Origin: Ascaphus truei
Taxonomy: Eukaryota > Chordata > Amphibia > Anura > Ascaphidae
NCBI GenBank assembly: GCA_036426205.1
Contig: CM071568.1
Location: forward strand, 50,625,291 to 50,689,290
Direction: 5' to 3'
DNA: 64,000 nt
Below, piece by piece: positions 21,311-32,576 of the stretch; positions within the stretch are counted from its first letter, which is position 1; every line of letters begins with the position of its first letter. Below the pieces are notes generated by a model. It was not told the DNA's origin. It was given only the letters and a program-made list of their open reading frames with translations, and did no database searches. Made by a program: the position numbers and the translations under genes.

Positions 21311-22102
21311 ATAAACATGTAGAGAGAACCAAAAAGTGCGATCCTCCTGGGAGTAGATGAAACCACAGCAGAATTGGCTGCACACTATATCAGCACTTGT
21401 CACAGGCTGAGAACGCCCACTACCCCCCACATACCTGTGTGTAACTGTTACCCAGGTACTGTGTATAATTAACCCTACCCCTGTATTCATGTACTGTGTA
21501 ATCATTATACTCAACCCATGTTATTCATGTACAGTGTAATCATTATACCTACCCCTGTTATTCATGTACTGTGTAATATTATATACTCTACCCCCTGTTA
21601 TTTCATGTACAGTGTAATCATTCCCTACCTGTGATTCATGTTCTGTAATCATTATACCTACCCCCTGTTATTCAGGATAAGGAGGTTTTCATGCCCAGGG
21701 TTATCCCACATAGTAAGGATCCCGCACAGGTGGGAAGCGCATGTCACATATCGAATCAGGTACACCCCAGGCTCCAGCGGTGGAGGTTCAGGTCTCCTGC
21801 GAGCCACAGGTAACACATACACACAACGTATCTCCCAGGGGTGGGGAAAGTGCACTACACATGAATAACAGGGGGTAGAGTATAATGATTACCACAGTAC
21901 ATGAATAACAGGGGGTAGGGTATAATGATACACAACATGAAAACCGGGGGTAGTGTATAATGTTACACGGGACACTGAATAACAGGGGGTAGGGTATAAT
22001 GATTACACTGTACATGAATAACATGGGGTTGAGTATAATGATTACACAGTACATGAATAACAGGGGGTAGGGTATAATTATTACACAGTACCTGGGTAAC
22101 AG

Positions 22103-22483
22103 TTACACACAGGTATGTGGGGGGTAGTGGGCGTCTCTCAGCCTGTGACAAGTGCTGATATAGTGTGCAGCCAATTCTGCTGTGGTTTCATCTACTCCCA
22201 GGAGGATCGCACTTTTTTGGTTCTCTTCTACATGTTTATTATTAAAGTTCTGGATAGGAGCTGTGAGTTTCTCTAGGTGGGCACTCCTCACTGCAGAGTA
22301 TTGTGTGCAGCACAGCAGGAAATGTGTTTCCTCTTCTACCTCTCCTAGCTCACATCGTTGGCACAGTCTCTTCTCCCAGAGCTTCCAGTTTTGTCCATGT
22401 CTGCCTGTTTCTATTTCCAGGCTGTGGGTACTTATTCTGTTTCCCATACCCTTTTTCTCCCCCTCTCTCTCTTCCTCCCTCAA
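22103..22483 (-). pseudogene. LINE ORF2 C-terminus with zinc knuckle, copy in right arm
   Basis: The minus-strand frame has THSLEIETGRHGQNWK, RLCQRCELGEVEEETHFLLCC (Cys-x2-Cys then His-x4-Cys), YSAVRSAHLEKL and ISTCHRLRDAH before a stop. The pattern is the C-terminal region of vertebrate LINE ORF2 proteins, where the knuckle is thought to help in target binding. The 3' side runs into tandem 38-bp units, as in a LINE 3' UTR. The N-terminal part is low-complexity. No RT domain is nearby, so this is a 5'-truncated copy. The clade is not certain. Confidence 0.6.
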
Positions 22484-23133
22484 CCCCTCCCCCTCCTTCC
22501 CTCATCCCCTCCCCCTCCCTCCTTGCCTCTTTCTCCCAGGTCTTCTCTTTCTCTCGTGCTTGGGATGCTTGAGGGAGCGCCCCTCAGTCAGCACAGCAGC
22601 TGCACTTGGGACAGAGCTGAACCTTCAGTTGCTGCAGTAGCACAAGCTGTTGGGGGGACCTAGCCCTTAAACTGAAAAAAATAAGTAAAAATAAACTTCC
22701 ATATCGCTCCCGCGCTAGACTGCAGCCCGCAGGATTCTGCGCAAAGGCTTAAACGGGGACTACCATTAGTCCAGCAATTCTCATGATAGTTCCTGCCGCT
22801 GCCTGTTGCAGTTGAACATTGGAGCAGTGTGGGAGAGCAGAAGTGGCAGGGCAGGGAGGCAGGATGCTACCAGCCCGAGCGTGGGGCCCTGTGCGGCCAC
22901 ACTGTTAGCACCTGCCCAACTCCGGCTCATAAGTGGAAGCATGACTTTAAGATGCTGTAGAGACACCAATCCTGCTGCCGTAGAGCAATAAACTATTTTA
23001 TATCTGCCAAGAATTTATTTCCTTCTCAACCAGCACTAAAGGGGGAAAACACAATGCAACAGACATGATTCATTTTACGCTACTATTCTGGAGTAATATT
23101 ACAAATATAACTAAGCCCTATGGATTCATTTTC

Positions 23134-24289
23134 CGAGGACCAAAGAGAACCACAAACTCAATACTGATGCTTGATTTATGTAGCTTAAAAGTGATTTTTT
23201 TTTTACACACTTTATTAAAACAAATAATGCAATTGTTTAATTTGTTGATGGAAGTAGCTGACAAATGATTTACGTTTGTCATAAAATTGCTCAGAGTTTA
23301 TTAATTTGTAAAGCCCCAGGTTGAATACAGCTTATTCTCTATAAAACGGAAAAATCTGAAAACCAGCATTAACCCTATGGGCCCAAATGGCATGCAACAT
23401 ATTGCTTGGGGAAAGAAAAAGATGTCAAGGAAATAATGAATTCTTAGCACTTTTTACCAACAAGCAATTTATAAGTTCACATACTGTAATAGGCTGCATA
23501 TGTATATACTGTCGTATTTATACCCCATCATATATTATCTTAATGTAGGATGCTATATTTGGCTAATATTTTGGGGGTACATTGATTTGTCAGCTATTCT
23601 GTGATTTTGCTTTCTCTGTTTAACTACTTTATTTCTGATCTGTCTTATTATTTTTTGTGCCCCACTTGACATGGTTTTCTACACAGATTGAAAAGTGTTT
23701 AAAATAAAAGAAAGGAATCCATGACAATAGAACTGCGGAATTTTACAAGTCGACAGTCTGATCAAAACAAACTTTACACTTTGTTTAATAAAGTTATACC
23801 ACTTTCAGCATAGAATTAAGAGAGAAATAATGTATTTAACAGCAGATTGCGCCATAATGCAAAGATGTTTAATAACTTGTCATAGAGATGTGCACTTGAT
23901 CCCGTGTTTTGGTTCCAACATTTGTTTCATATTTCATTTTGACAAAACCCATCAATGAGTTTTAGTTTTGTATGATGGGGAAAATATGAATTTCATGAAA
24001 AAAATCATAATGTCTTTTAATCTAGATCTGTTTTTTTTCTTCCCATATACAGTATTTATGCCTTTTGTACTCCATCTAGCACAATAAAATAATAATAATT
24101 TGGTTTATAAAGTCTGAGGTGGGCAAATAAGTAAAGTTTGAGGAACATTTTTTAACAAGACATGTATATACTGTATAATAAAAACATTTCACATGTAACT
24201 GATAAACTGGTGTAATGGTAGAGAATAAAGACAGGTCAGACGGTACTCTCTCATTCTCTATGACTACTTATTCTATAAAATATATTGCG
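23134..24289. other. AT-rich intergenic sequence
   Basis: No gene recognised. There are T and A homopolymers and AATAATAATAATTT near 24088. Confidence 0.4.
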
Positions 24290-24834
24290 TACAGATGTAG
24301 CAAGACTTACTGTCACCGTAACGTGTCAGGGTGCTAGATTACAGCCACGTGATCACTCTGTTCATCGCCGCTCAGCTACGGTCAGTCGACAGAATAATTT
24401 ATGCGGTTATTTCAGTAATTGCAATTCGGCATATTTCCATCAGGTGTTAAACTGAATATCTTCGCCTTTGATACTCAGGAAAGGTATGGGAGCTGTAAGG
24501 GAGCCGCAAATTGCAAATATATAATGCAGATTTACACTTGGTTTTGTGCAGCACCGAAAAACAGTAAGCCTTGCTGTACAGTAGGATTCATTTATTGCAT
24601 TAATTGCATATGAAATACAGTATTGTACAGATTGTACAGTATTTTTTCTCAAGCATGCCAGGAACTTCACCTGTGTTTCAATACAAGATACAATGTAGAA
24701 ATGTCTCACTTTAACCTTGTACTTTTTGACCTTGTACTTTTCATCAAGCGTAGCAGATTCACACTTTACTCAAACTCTATGCAGTAAGCAAATTTGTCTC
24801 AGTCTGTATTTAAGATGGCGCATAATGCGAGACA

Positions 24835-25397
24835 AGACCAGCTTTCAGCTATGTGTATTTGATATATTCTGCCATTCAAAACAGTACAGATAAGAGGGTA
24901 ACTCTCTCTGAGATATATCAGTATAACAGTATAGGTTAGAAGTACAGAGGTACTCTCTGCATGTCTAGGTTAGAAGTACCCATTCTACAACAACAACAAA
25001 AAAACCAGGAAGAATTCTATTCGATACAACTTAAGCATTAATGATTGCTTTATTAGAGTAGTGTTCCCCGGATTAAGGCAACTTTTGAAGGAGAAGGAGA
25101 TTGAATAAACCTTTGTGAACTGATCCCTTCGATTTTCTTCCATCCGAGTACCTGCCCCCACCCGAGTACGTGCCCCAGTACCAGTATGGACCGACCAACT
25201 CTGAGTACATGATCGACTCAAATAACTGCGAGCAGCACGCCCTTTTCAACTCATACAACTTTCACAATGAGTTGCTGCCATTGGGGGGGGGGGGGGAAGA
25301 GTGGGATGAGAGAGGAGAAAATGAGAGGAGGAAAAGGGAGAGTGACAAGGAAGTGGGAGAAAAGAGAGATAGGAATGCAGCTACAGTAGTTGTGTGA
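24835..25397 (+). pseudogene. Fox B: decayed forkhead-domain gene
   Basis: The frame starting 24835 reads RPAFSYVYLIYSAIQNSTDK, then RVTLSEIYQY, which is the forkhead start (RPPYSYIALI.MAIQNSP.K..TLSEIYQYI). A TAG (24937-24939) and a 34-bp tandem duplication ending in TTAGAAGTAC follow. From 24980, in another frame, comes [16 protein letters not shown], then [11 protein letters not shown], the near-canonical recognition helix (family WQNSIRHNLSLNDCF; Trp is Arg and His is Tyr here). After CCCGGA about 17 wing residues are missing. From 25077 a third frame gives [15 protein letters not shown], another stop, then DPFDFLPSEYLPPPEYVPQY, a Tyr/Pro/Asn-rich tail, and a poly-G run at 25284. It is clearly a pseudogene. 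The PPEY tail resembles Fox A. Confidence 0.8.
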
Positions 25398-25980
25398 TTT
25401 TTGTGTTGGTGAATGAATATTGTTCATTAATGTTGTGATGTGTGCATGCTATTTGTGAGTGCAACTCGCCTTCTGAAACTCTTTCAGCCTCCTGATTCAT
25501 TCTTCTCCACAGTCAGTATGACATGTATGAAAGCAGACATGACGTTTGGTAAATTGACTGTTATTTTCTGTCCTGTAATTGTATAGGCAATGAACAATGT
25601 TTGTGTTCTCATATGCATGAAATTATTACTTGTTACTTTGTTAAAAAGAAGAAAATGTATGTGTAGGGATTTTGACTGTATAATATAGTAATGGCGTTGA
25701 AAGTATCCTGTACAGTACTCAGATATTAGTCATTTGGATGTTGTACTACGTGTAAATCTTATTAAACCTGATAAGACCTGATAAACCTGATAAGATATGT
25801 TGAACCCCAAATATAAGTGAGACTTTATTTTTATTTTTAACTTTCAAAAAATATTCAAATATAAAAAAATATAAAACTTTTAAACTTTTAAATGAAAACA
25901 TTGTTAAACCGTATGACTTTAGAACAGTAAGTATGGTGACTTTACTGTCACCTTGCTTATTGCTGATGCCCTCCATGCTG
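25398..25980. other. AT-rich spacer
   Basis: I see no gene. A purine-rich run precedes it (25284-25380). AAACCTGATAAGA is repeated three times near 25760-25795. Confidence 0.4.
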
Positions 25981-27935
25981 CCTAGTACGGGAATATGAGG
26001 CAAACATTGAAGGTGGTTTGTCCAATTGTCCAAAAGAGCTGGTGCCGCCATAAATAGTGGTTGGCATCAGGGCGCAGGACCTCAATGGTCACCTTAGAAC
26101 AGAGACCAGCTGCTTGGTCTGGCTTATCAGGGCATTGATCGTGGTAGGCCCCCATGATGACTCCTCCGCATGTCCTGGAGTCCAAGGCGCATGTAGCGAC
26201 TTTTGCGCCTTTGTTGTGGACAACTCTGGTGTTGTGCCACGCTGAATCAGTGCCTGTGTGGCGAGGTGCTGAAGCACCATGTGCCCCAGCTGGTGTGCCC
26301 ACTTCTGCTGGCAGTGGTGCCATAGAGGGTGGCACATGTAATTCTGCAACATCCATAGGCTCGGCTACCTCCATGGATGCTGATTGCTCTGTGAACAGGT
26401 TATATGTAAGATAACAAATCTTAATATTTATATGTAAAGATAGTGTTACCTGTATTATAATCCAACTATTTACGTGCCCATTACATAATCTAAATGTCCA
26501 GTTCCTGAATATAGGTCCATAATTCCTTCAGGTGTGCAAAGACTTACATTGGGCAAAATGACAGTCTAATGTGAGTTGGACATTTTAAAGCCATAGCACA
26601 CCCTTTGGTAAATATTTAGAAAGATGTTTGTTTAAAGTTTCTCATTCTAAAAATGTTGTGTTCCCATGAGCACGACACTGACAATGAAGGCTACTCATGT
26701 CAGTAAACAATAACTATACTGTATATGTTATTGTTTTTCATACTGTAAGTGAGCACCACTTTCTGCCACCATACCTTTTAATTTTGTCATGCACTATTTT
26801 CCTGACATGATCTTCTTGCATCTTAAAAATGTATCATGGTGCAATAGAAGATACAGTATGTGTGATTTCAATGAAAAATTATGTTAATGTATACACTACT
26901 GGCTAAATGTTAACAAACATATTTGAATGTGTTATGGTGTAATGATTTTGTAGGTGATGCCACAGTACTGTACACTGAATTGACCCAGGACTTTGAATCA
27001 TGGTATTGGCCCATAAAATCTAAGTACCTTGATTCATGTCATAGTATTCACATTGGACAGCATCGGACTCACTGTGCCCATCTCTCTGTCACCTGGAACT
27101 CCCCCTGGTTTGGTGGCATTCCAAGCAATGGCTCTCAGCCTCTTTATTCTTAACCTTTCTTTTGAGGTCTGAGAACCATTTCTTGCAGTTCTCTGTCATC
27201 CATTGGAACACTTCCATGGAGGAGACTGCATTACAGATCTTCTTGCACAACCTTGTCTGTTCGGTGCTTTTAGTCCGGGTTGCAGATAGGAGAACAAATG
27301 TGAAGACACTGCTAGTATAGGTTACTGTAGATGTAGAGAATTAAAAGGTTAAGGAGTGGAAATGTGATAACTAGTCTAGCATGTATGTGTGTGTATTACA
27401 GATTGTGTAAGTATCTGTGGCACATACAGCAATAACAGAGGGGGATAACAGCTCCCCCGTTAGTATATTTAAAAAGGGGCTTTGTAAATTGTGCCATGTC
27501 TCAAGTGTTAAAGATGTATGCCCATCACTGATGTACAGCTTGTATGTATTTGACATATAAAGGGGAATGTGAAAATACATGCTACATGTTAATGTTTATA
27601 TTTCTTTGTACATTACATATGTACATTACATTTCATTCGTAAGACACTGTACAAGACATTATTTTCTGCACCAGAAAAGTGGACGTTCCGCACCCATTTA
27701 CCTCCAAGTGCTGAAGCCTTAATTTCTGAGGCTTCAGAGGTATTCTGTCTTCCTCAGCACTCCTCCCAGAGCCCTCTTGCTGACCCTGATCGCTGGATTC
27801 CCTGCTTGACTCCCCTACCTCTACCCTTACATGGGCTCCTCTAGGCCTCCTGATCTCCCCCTCACCTCCAGTTTCCACACCTCTACTCCTTACACCTCCA
27901 CTCCTCTCGCTCACGCTTGTACTCTGGAAGCTGGA
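25981..27935 (-). pseudogene. Harbinger-type Myb/SANT-like protein gene, decayed
   Basis: The minus strand carries pieces of the Myb/SANT-like DNA-binding protein encoded beside the transposase in PIF/Harbinger elements (domesticated relative: NAIF1). The segment 27700-27635 gives KWVRNVHFSGAENNVLYSVL, matching the first helix (RNFS..EN..L...V). The segment 27299-27070 gives KKICNAVSSM, ENCKKWFSDLKRKVKNKEA and CHQTRG, matching the helix-3 block (ICNAVNS.....ENCKKRWSDLKRKVKNKEA..H..TGG). The Pro/Ala-rich frame at 26374-25981 may be the C-terminal half. The 330 bp between the two Myb pieces does not match and may be an insertion or intron. The acidic/serine-rich frame at 27935-27633 may be upstream sequence. 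No DDE transposase or terminal repeats were found nearby. Confidence 0.5.
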
Positions 27936-27939
27936 CACC

Positions 27940-29300
27940 GGTGAAATGCATAGGGCTGGTCATGCTCGTATGCCACAAAGGATGTTCTTCCAGCTAAACC
28001 TGCATCCCCTGAGCACAATTGGAATGAGAGTCCAGCAAATCCCATGTGAAGGTGGCCAAGCAGGGGGACTGATTGTTCATATGCTACTGGAGCATGTGAG
28101 CTCACAATGCTTTTTGTCAATGCCAAAGTTTGTGAGTACATAGATTTTATCTTTTCTACTTATATAAAGTATTTTACCAAGATTACACTATGTTGGCATC
28201 TTTATCTTTTCATAACTAAATACCCTGGAGGTATTTCTTGACCTATGCCTCTACCATTCATCATCACCTGAACATCCATTACTGGTCCTTTATGCTGAAA
28301 AGATTTTGGAGTGTGTGAGTGCATTTGGCACTGGCCTACTAGTTTTGCAATTTTTTGGTATTCTATGCTGCACTATTTTGTGTTATTTTTTCTTCACATA
28401 TCTCTCGAGAGCTGCACTCCTGTTCTTTTCTATAGTGTGTTCTTTTGACCCTGGAAATGTTTTTTTTCGAGCAGCACCTTGCAATCTAAACAGGTTGTAT
28501 TTTACATTGACCCCTTATATTACATGTCGTACAGTATTTATGTAATCATATCATATGCACTTTAAATAAGTTGTGCTGGAACACCTCTGTTCTCATTAAA
28601 TATAATCAGATAATGAACATCTTTTCGAAAGTATTGCATACAGGACGTGCTTACACTGTGATTTATATGTAATGTGATCAATGCATACTTTATGTTTTAG
28701 ATTTCACATTTTATGTATATATTTATTTATTTTTGTTTGTTTTTGATTGATATAGTACTGGGATCTATTCAAAATGCAATCTGTGATTGATCTTTGCCTT
28801 TTGTGTTTTTTTTTTATAGCTGAAATGTCTTTGTTTACCATTGCTAGGTAATAAAGCTAGATGTCATGAGGAGGCATGCCGTGACATAGTTTTTTTTTTT
28901 AGCACGCCATGGTTGCTAGGGTGCAAGACCTCATACTTGCACTGAATGTGACGTGGTCTTTGTCCTGGCTTCTCCGGTTGCCAAACACAACCGACCATGC
29001 TTCGTCCGTGAATACCTCAATCTGGTTATTCTTCATTGGCTCCTGCAACATCAAAGTCTTCCCATTGTACTGTACCTGCTGTACTTAAAAATGCTTTCCC
29101 GCATAACCAATCCTGCCCTTTCCCTTAGTCATCCTTACAAAATGGTGAGGAGACAACCAAGGGCATCGTAAGTGCCATTCGGTGACAAAGCACCATCCCC
29201 ATCCTAAGCTCACGAGTTGCAAATTTGAGATGGCCCAACAAAGACTTAAAATACATTCACATGAGCCTTCCTCTCCCTGAATTAAAAAAACATCCCTTTT
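27940..29300. other. AT-rich intergenic sequence
   Basis: No gene recognised. An imperfect inverted pair, GGCATGCCGTGACATAG and AGCACGCCATGG, near 28872-28910 may be a small MITE. GGTGAAATGCATAGGG at 27940 resembles the GAAACGCGTAGG motif seen elsewhere. Confidence 0.3.
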
Positions 29301-30184
29301 AGTATATCTAATATATCCAAACGAAACAGAAAGAGCCTGCCGCTCGACCCAATATATTGATATATATATATCTCTACTGTATGTTGTGTGAAAGGTGGTG
29401 CATGAGGGAATAAAGCCGCATATGAACAAAATATCCCCTAGAATCCCTCTAGGGGTCACAAGAAAGAATCCCTCTCAAATTGCACTCTGCCTCTGAAGTA
29501 ATATACAGTATAAGGCAATAATGGCTCAAAGTACCATACTCAGAAAAATATCTCAAGACTATAAGAGCTATGGTTGGCTCCGGGAGACCCCACTAATAAT
29601 AAAAAAAATAGTAACATTTTATTAACATGAACAAACAAGTGAACAGTATATTTACAATGTGAATAAAATCCCCTCGGTGAGATTAAGACAACTTATTATA
29701 TACTGGATGTGTGGAGGAGTAAGACCTTCCAATAATCAACAACACACTCTATATATAGCACGGAGATGTTTCGCCACTCTGGCAGGGTATCTAAATATGA
29801 TGAACAAGCCAGTAAATAATAATGAGTGAAGTATGCATAAATACAATACTATGGTGTGTGACAGATAACAGCTAATAGATAAATAGCTATAGCCAGTTTC
29901 CTATATCTTACCTTTAACAGCAGCTATAACAATATCCATATCTTAAATATGTTGCAAAAAGTAGTAGGTATGGCATAGACAATTACTATTGAGGTGTATC
30001 AAAAGACCAAACACTGTATACAGTATCCATATAGCCAGTGTAATCATTAACTCAGACACTTTGTTGCTCTATAGTGATACTAACTCGTCATGATACTGTC
30101 AAACACAGTTATGAGTAGTATTATTTTTAAGTACTTCTCTAATTGGTATACCACATAGGATACAATGTTTGTATTATGTGGGTT
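29301..30184. other. AT-rich sequence, possible retroelement untranslated region
   Basis: No open frame of note. Features are ATATATATAT near 29355, AGATGTTTCGCCACTCTGGC near 29764 and a short palindrome CCACATA...TATGTGG near 30152-30181. It resembles in style the AT-rich flank of the Penelope-like element at 44600-46500, without clear alignment. Confidence 0.25.
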
Positions 30185-30704
30185 TTTTGGTCTCAGAAAT
30201 TCAGATTGAATTATGTGTTCAAGGTCGGAGAGAGGCTATGGCTGTGTGCATATAAGATTGTGTCATCTGCATACATGTATATTGAAGCTCCCTTACAAGC
30301 TGTAGGACGATCATTGATGAACACTGAGAAGAGTGGAGGCCCCAGAACAGAGCCTTGCGGGACACCACAGGTGATATCCAAGATGTTGGAGTTAGAGCCT
30401 GAGATAGACAAATGTTGGGATCTAGCTGATAAGTAGGAATGAAACCAGTTTAAAGCATGCTTCCCTATTCCAGAGCACTGGAGTTTGTTAAGCAAGATAA
30501 CACGATTAACAGTATCCAAAGCCTTTGCAAAATCTAGGACTATTGCACCAAGGTGTTGTCCCAGTTCCAATCCACACTGGATTTCATTGAAAACTTTTAG
30601 CAGGGTAGTTACTGTGGAGTGTTTGGGGCAAAAGCCAGATTGGAATTGGCTAGGGAAATTTGTCTTGGTATAGTAATCGCTTAATTGGGTGTGAACACAT
30701 TTTT

Positions 30705-31336
30705 TAAGTGAAACTTCTTTCGTGGCACCTAGTCCTGATGGGACAAAACTAGATAGATGGGGGGCGAAATGTGAAACGGAAGTGATGTCATGTAATGGAC
30801 GCCGCTCCGCTCACACGTCCCCTGTCACATTGCCGCCACCGCTCCTAATCGCCGCCGCACCCCCCACACCCACACCCCCCCACACACCCGGCTGCTGACA
30901 TATGCGGCAGCGATAGCCGGCTCATCCGCCGCTCCTAACGGCCTAATTACTGTTCCACAGCCGCTGTTCCCTGCCCGCTGCCATGCCGGCTGGCAGCAGC
31001 GTCGTTCCCCTCACACGCTCCAACGCCCATTGGCAGCGGCGCTATTCAGCCCTCCACTGGCACACGGCGCAAACCAGGGCGCAACCCACGCGTCACAGGG
31101 GCTCGGTCACTCATGCCCGTGCCGGGCGCGTGGGGGGGAGGGTGTGCAGAATTTGCGTGGGGGGGATGCAGAATTTGCGTGGGGGGGGGGGCAGAGAGGT
31201 GGCGTGCAATGTTACACCCTGCCCCTGGCTGCAGCAGGACACACACACACTGACTGACACACATACACACACACACTGACACACATTGACGCACATACAC
31301 ACACCGTCTGACACACTGACATACACACACTGACTG

Positions 31337-31374
<38 letters not shown>

Positions 31375-31585
31375 ACTGACACACACACACACACACACAC
31401 ACTGACTGACACACATATACACTGACACACACACACTGACACACACACACTGACACACACTGACTGACACACATACACTGACTGACACACATACACACAC
31501 ACACTGACTGACACACATACACACACACACTGACTGACACACATACACACACACACTGACTGACACACATACACACACACTGACT

Positions 31586-31624
<39 letters not shown>

Positions 31625-31978
31625 ATACACACACACACTGACTGACACACATACACACACACACTGACTGACACACATATACACACACACACACTGACTG
31701 ACACACACACTGACACACATACACACACTGACACACATACCCATACACACACTGACTGACACACATACACACAAGGAATTCACACTTAGTGCAAATAGCT
31801 AATACAGGGGATGTGTGCCGAGCACGCGCATTATAAGTCAAATTTATTTGCGTTTTGTCAATGAAATTGTATTTTTATTTTTAATTAAAACATCACCAAT
31901 ACAAATACAATTTCTGTGACAAAAGTCAAAGAAGTTTCACTTACTATACGCGTGCACAGCACACACAGCTTTTTTTCA
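30705..31978. mobile_element. CpG-rich insertion with inverted ends in LINE
   Basis: AAGTGAAACTTCTTTC at 30705 is mirrored by GAAGAAGTTTCACTT-like AAAGAAGTTTCACTTAC at about 31928. The interior is strongly CpG- and GC-rich (30775-31230), then a CA-rich minisatellite (31231-31775), then an inner hairpin pairing GTCAATGAAATTGTATTT with AAATACAATTTCTGTGAC. The exact right junction is unclear: about 30 bp (GTGCACAGCACACACAGC) lie between the inverted end and the LINE. There is no transposase. The family was not recognised. Confidence 0.5.
31231..31775. repeat. CA/CTGA compound minisatellite
   Basis: About 545 bp of (CA)n interrupted by ACTGACTGACACACATACAC units. Long VCVCV-type frames on the minus strand are a by-product of the repeat and not genes. 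Confidence 0.95.
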
Positions 31979-32446
31979 GTTTGAGACAGTGTTTTTGTCC
32001 CCACTTTTGAAGATTGGGACAACTCTGGCAGTTTTCCAGGTCTTAGGGATATGGCCTGCAGACAGAATAGAGTTGACTATGTAAGCAATTGGTTTGGCAA
32101 TGGCTGGGACCCCAAGTCTTAGGAACTTAGATTGCAGTAAGTCAGGTCCACATTGGCTGCTTAGTTTTAATTTGAGGAGCGCTTGTGTAATCTCCTCTTC
32201 AGATACTGGGACAAATTGAAAATTGTGAGCAGTGTTGAGATATTGTGGGGCTATAGGAGTATTCTCAGAATGAGGTTCATGTTCGTGGTTTGGGTTCCGT
32301 TTCGCTAATAAGTTAGTAGCACACTCCACAAAGTAATCATTGAATGCATTTGCAATGTCAGTGGGATTTGTCAGAGTATTATCCTCCTTAGTGTTATTAC
32401 TTGGTTGTTGATGGATAGAAGGCTGGAATATATTGTTGATAAATAT

Positions 32447-32573
32447 ACCATGTGATGGCTTTCCTTTTGACGTCATCAAAGAATGAAGGGAAGATAGCCA
32501 ATCAGGTAGCATGCCTCCCTCCCTTTTGATGATGTCACTTCACTCCAAAAAAGGAAAGGCATCACATGGTATA
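32447..32573. repeat. 127-bp palindromic MITE
   Basis: The left end is TACCATGTGATGGCTTTCC. The right end is GGAAAGGCATCACATGGTA. The inner arms share TGACGTCATC/GATGATGTCA. It abuts or enters the 5' end of the LINE fragment, so the first codons of the open frame there are MITE-derived. Confidence 0.65.
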
Positions 32574-32576
32574 TGT

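Larger units (their letters stand above)
20446..23133. repeat. 2.7-kb inverted repeat with 1.2-kb arms
   Basis: The left arm starts AATGAATCCATAGGGC at 20446 and the right arm ends with the complement near 23131. Matching blocks run the whole way: TTGCTCTACGGCAGCAGGATT at about 20582 pairs with 22970-22990, CTTCCATTATGAGC with GCTCATAAGTGGAAG, and GGGACTA with TAGTCCC. The purine-rich part (21000-21110) pairs with 22450-22550. Inner ends are tandem 38-bp units; the spacer (21680-21855) is repeat D. Identity appears high by eye, with scattered small indels. Confidence 0.8.
30185..32430 (-). pseudogene. LINE reverse transcriptase (CR1/L2/Rex1-type), split by an insertion
   Basis: On the minus strand, 32430-31979 encodes the region before RT: TNPTDIANAFNDYF, SEEEITQALLKLK, PKTWKTARVVPIFKSGDKN. 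After the insertion (30705-31978) the RT continues from about 30704: [61 protein letters not shown] and MYADDTILYAHS with the catalytic Asp pair near 30262. It stops at about 30190 near SPTLNT, before the C-terminal part. The RT block with YRPIS-LP is lost at the insertion. A homologous copy is at 48485-49665, and a short fragment of the same region is at 33600-33685. Confidence 0.85.

Noticed and set aside
30143..30436. Plus-strand frame of 97 codons
   Set aside because: It is the antisense of the minus-strand LINE RT; a similar antisense frame occurs at 48478-48747 over the related LINE copy.
31046..31841. Long Cys/Val-rich open frames on the minus strand (up to 245 codons)
   Set aside because: They translate the CA/CTGA minisatellite in several frames at once; there is no non-repeat coding signal.
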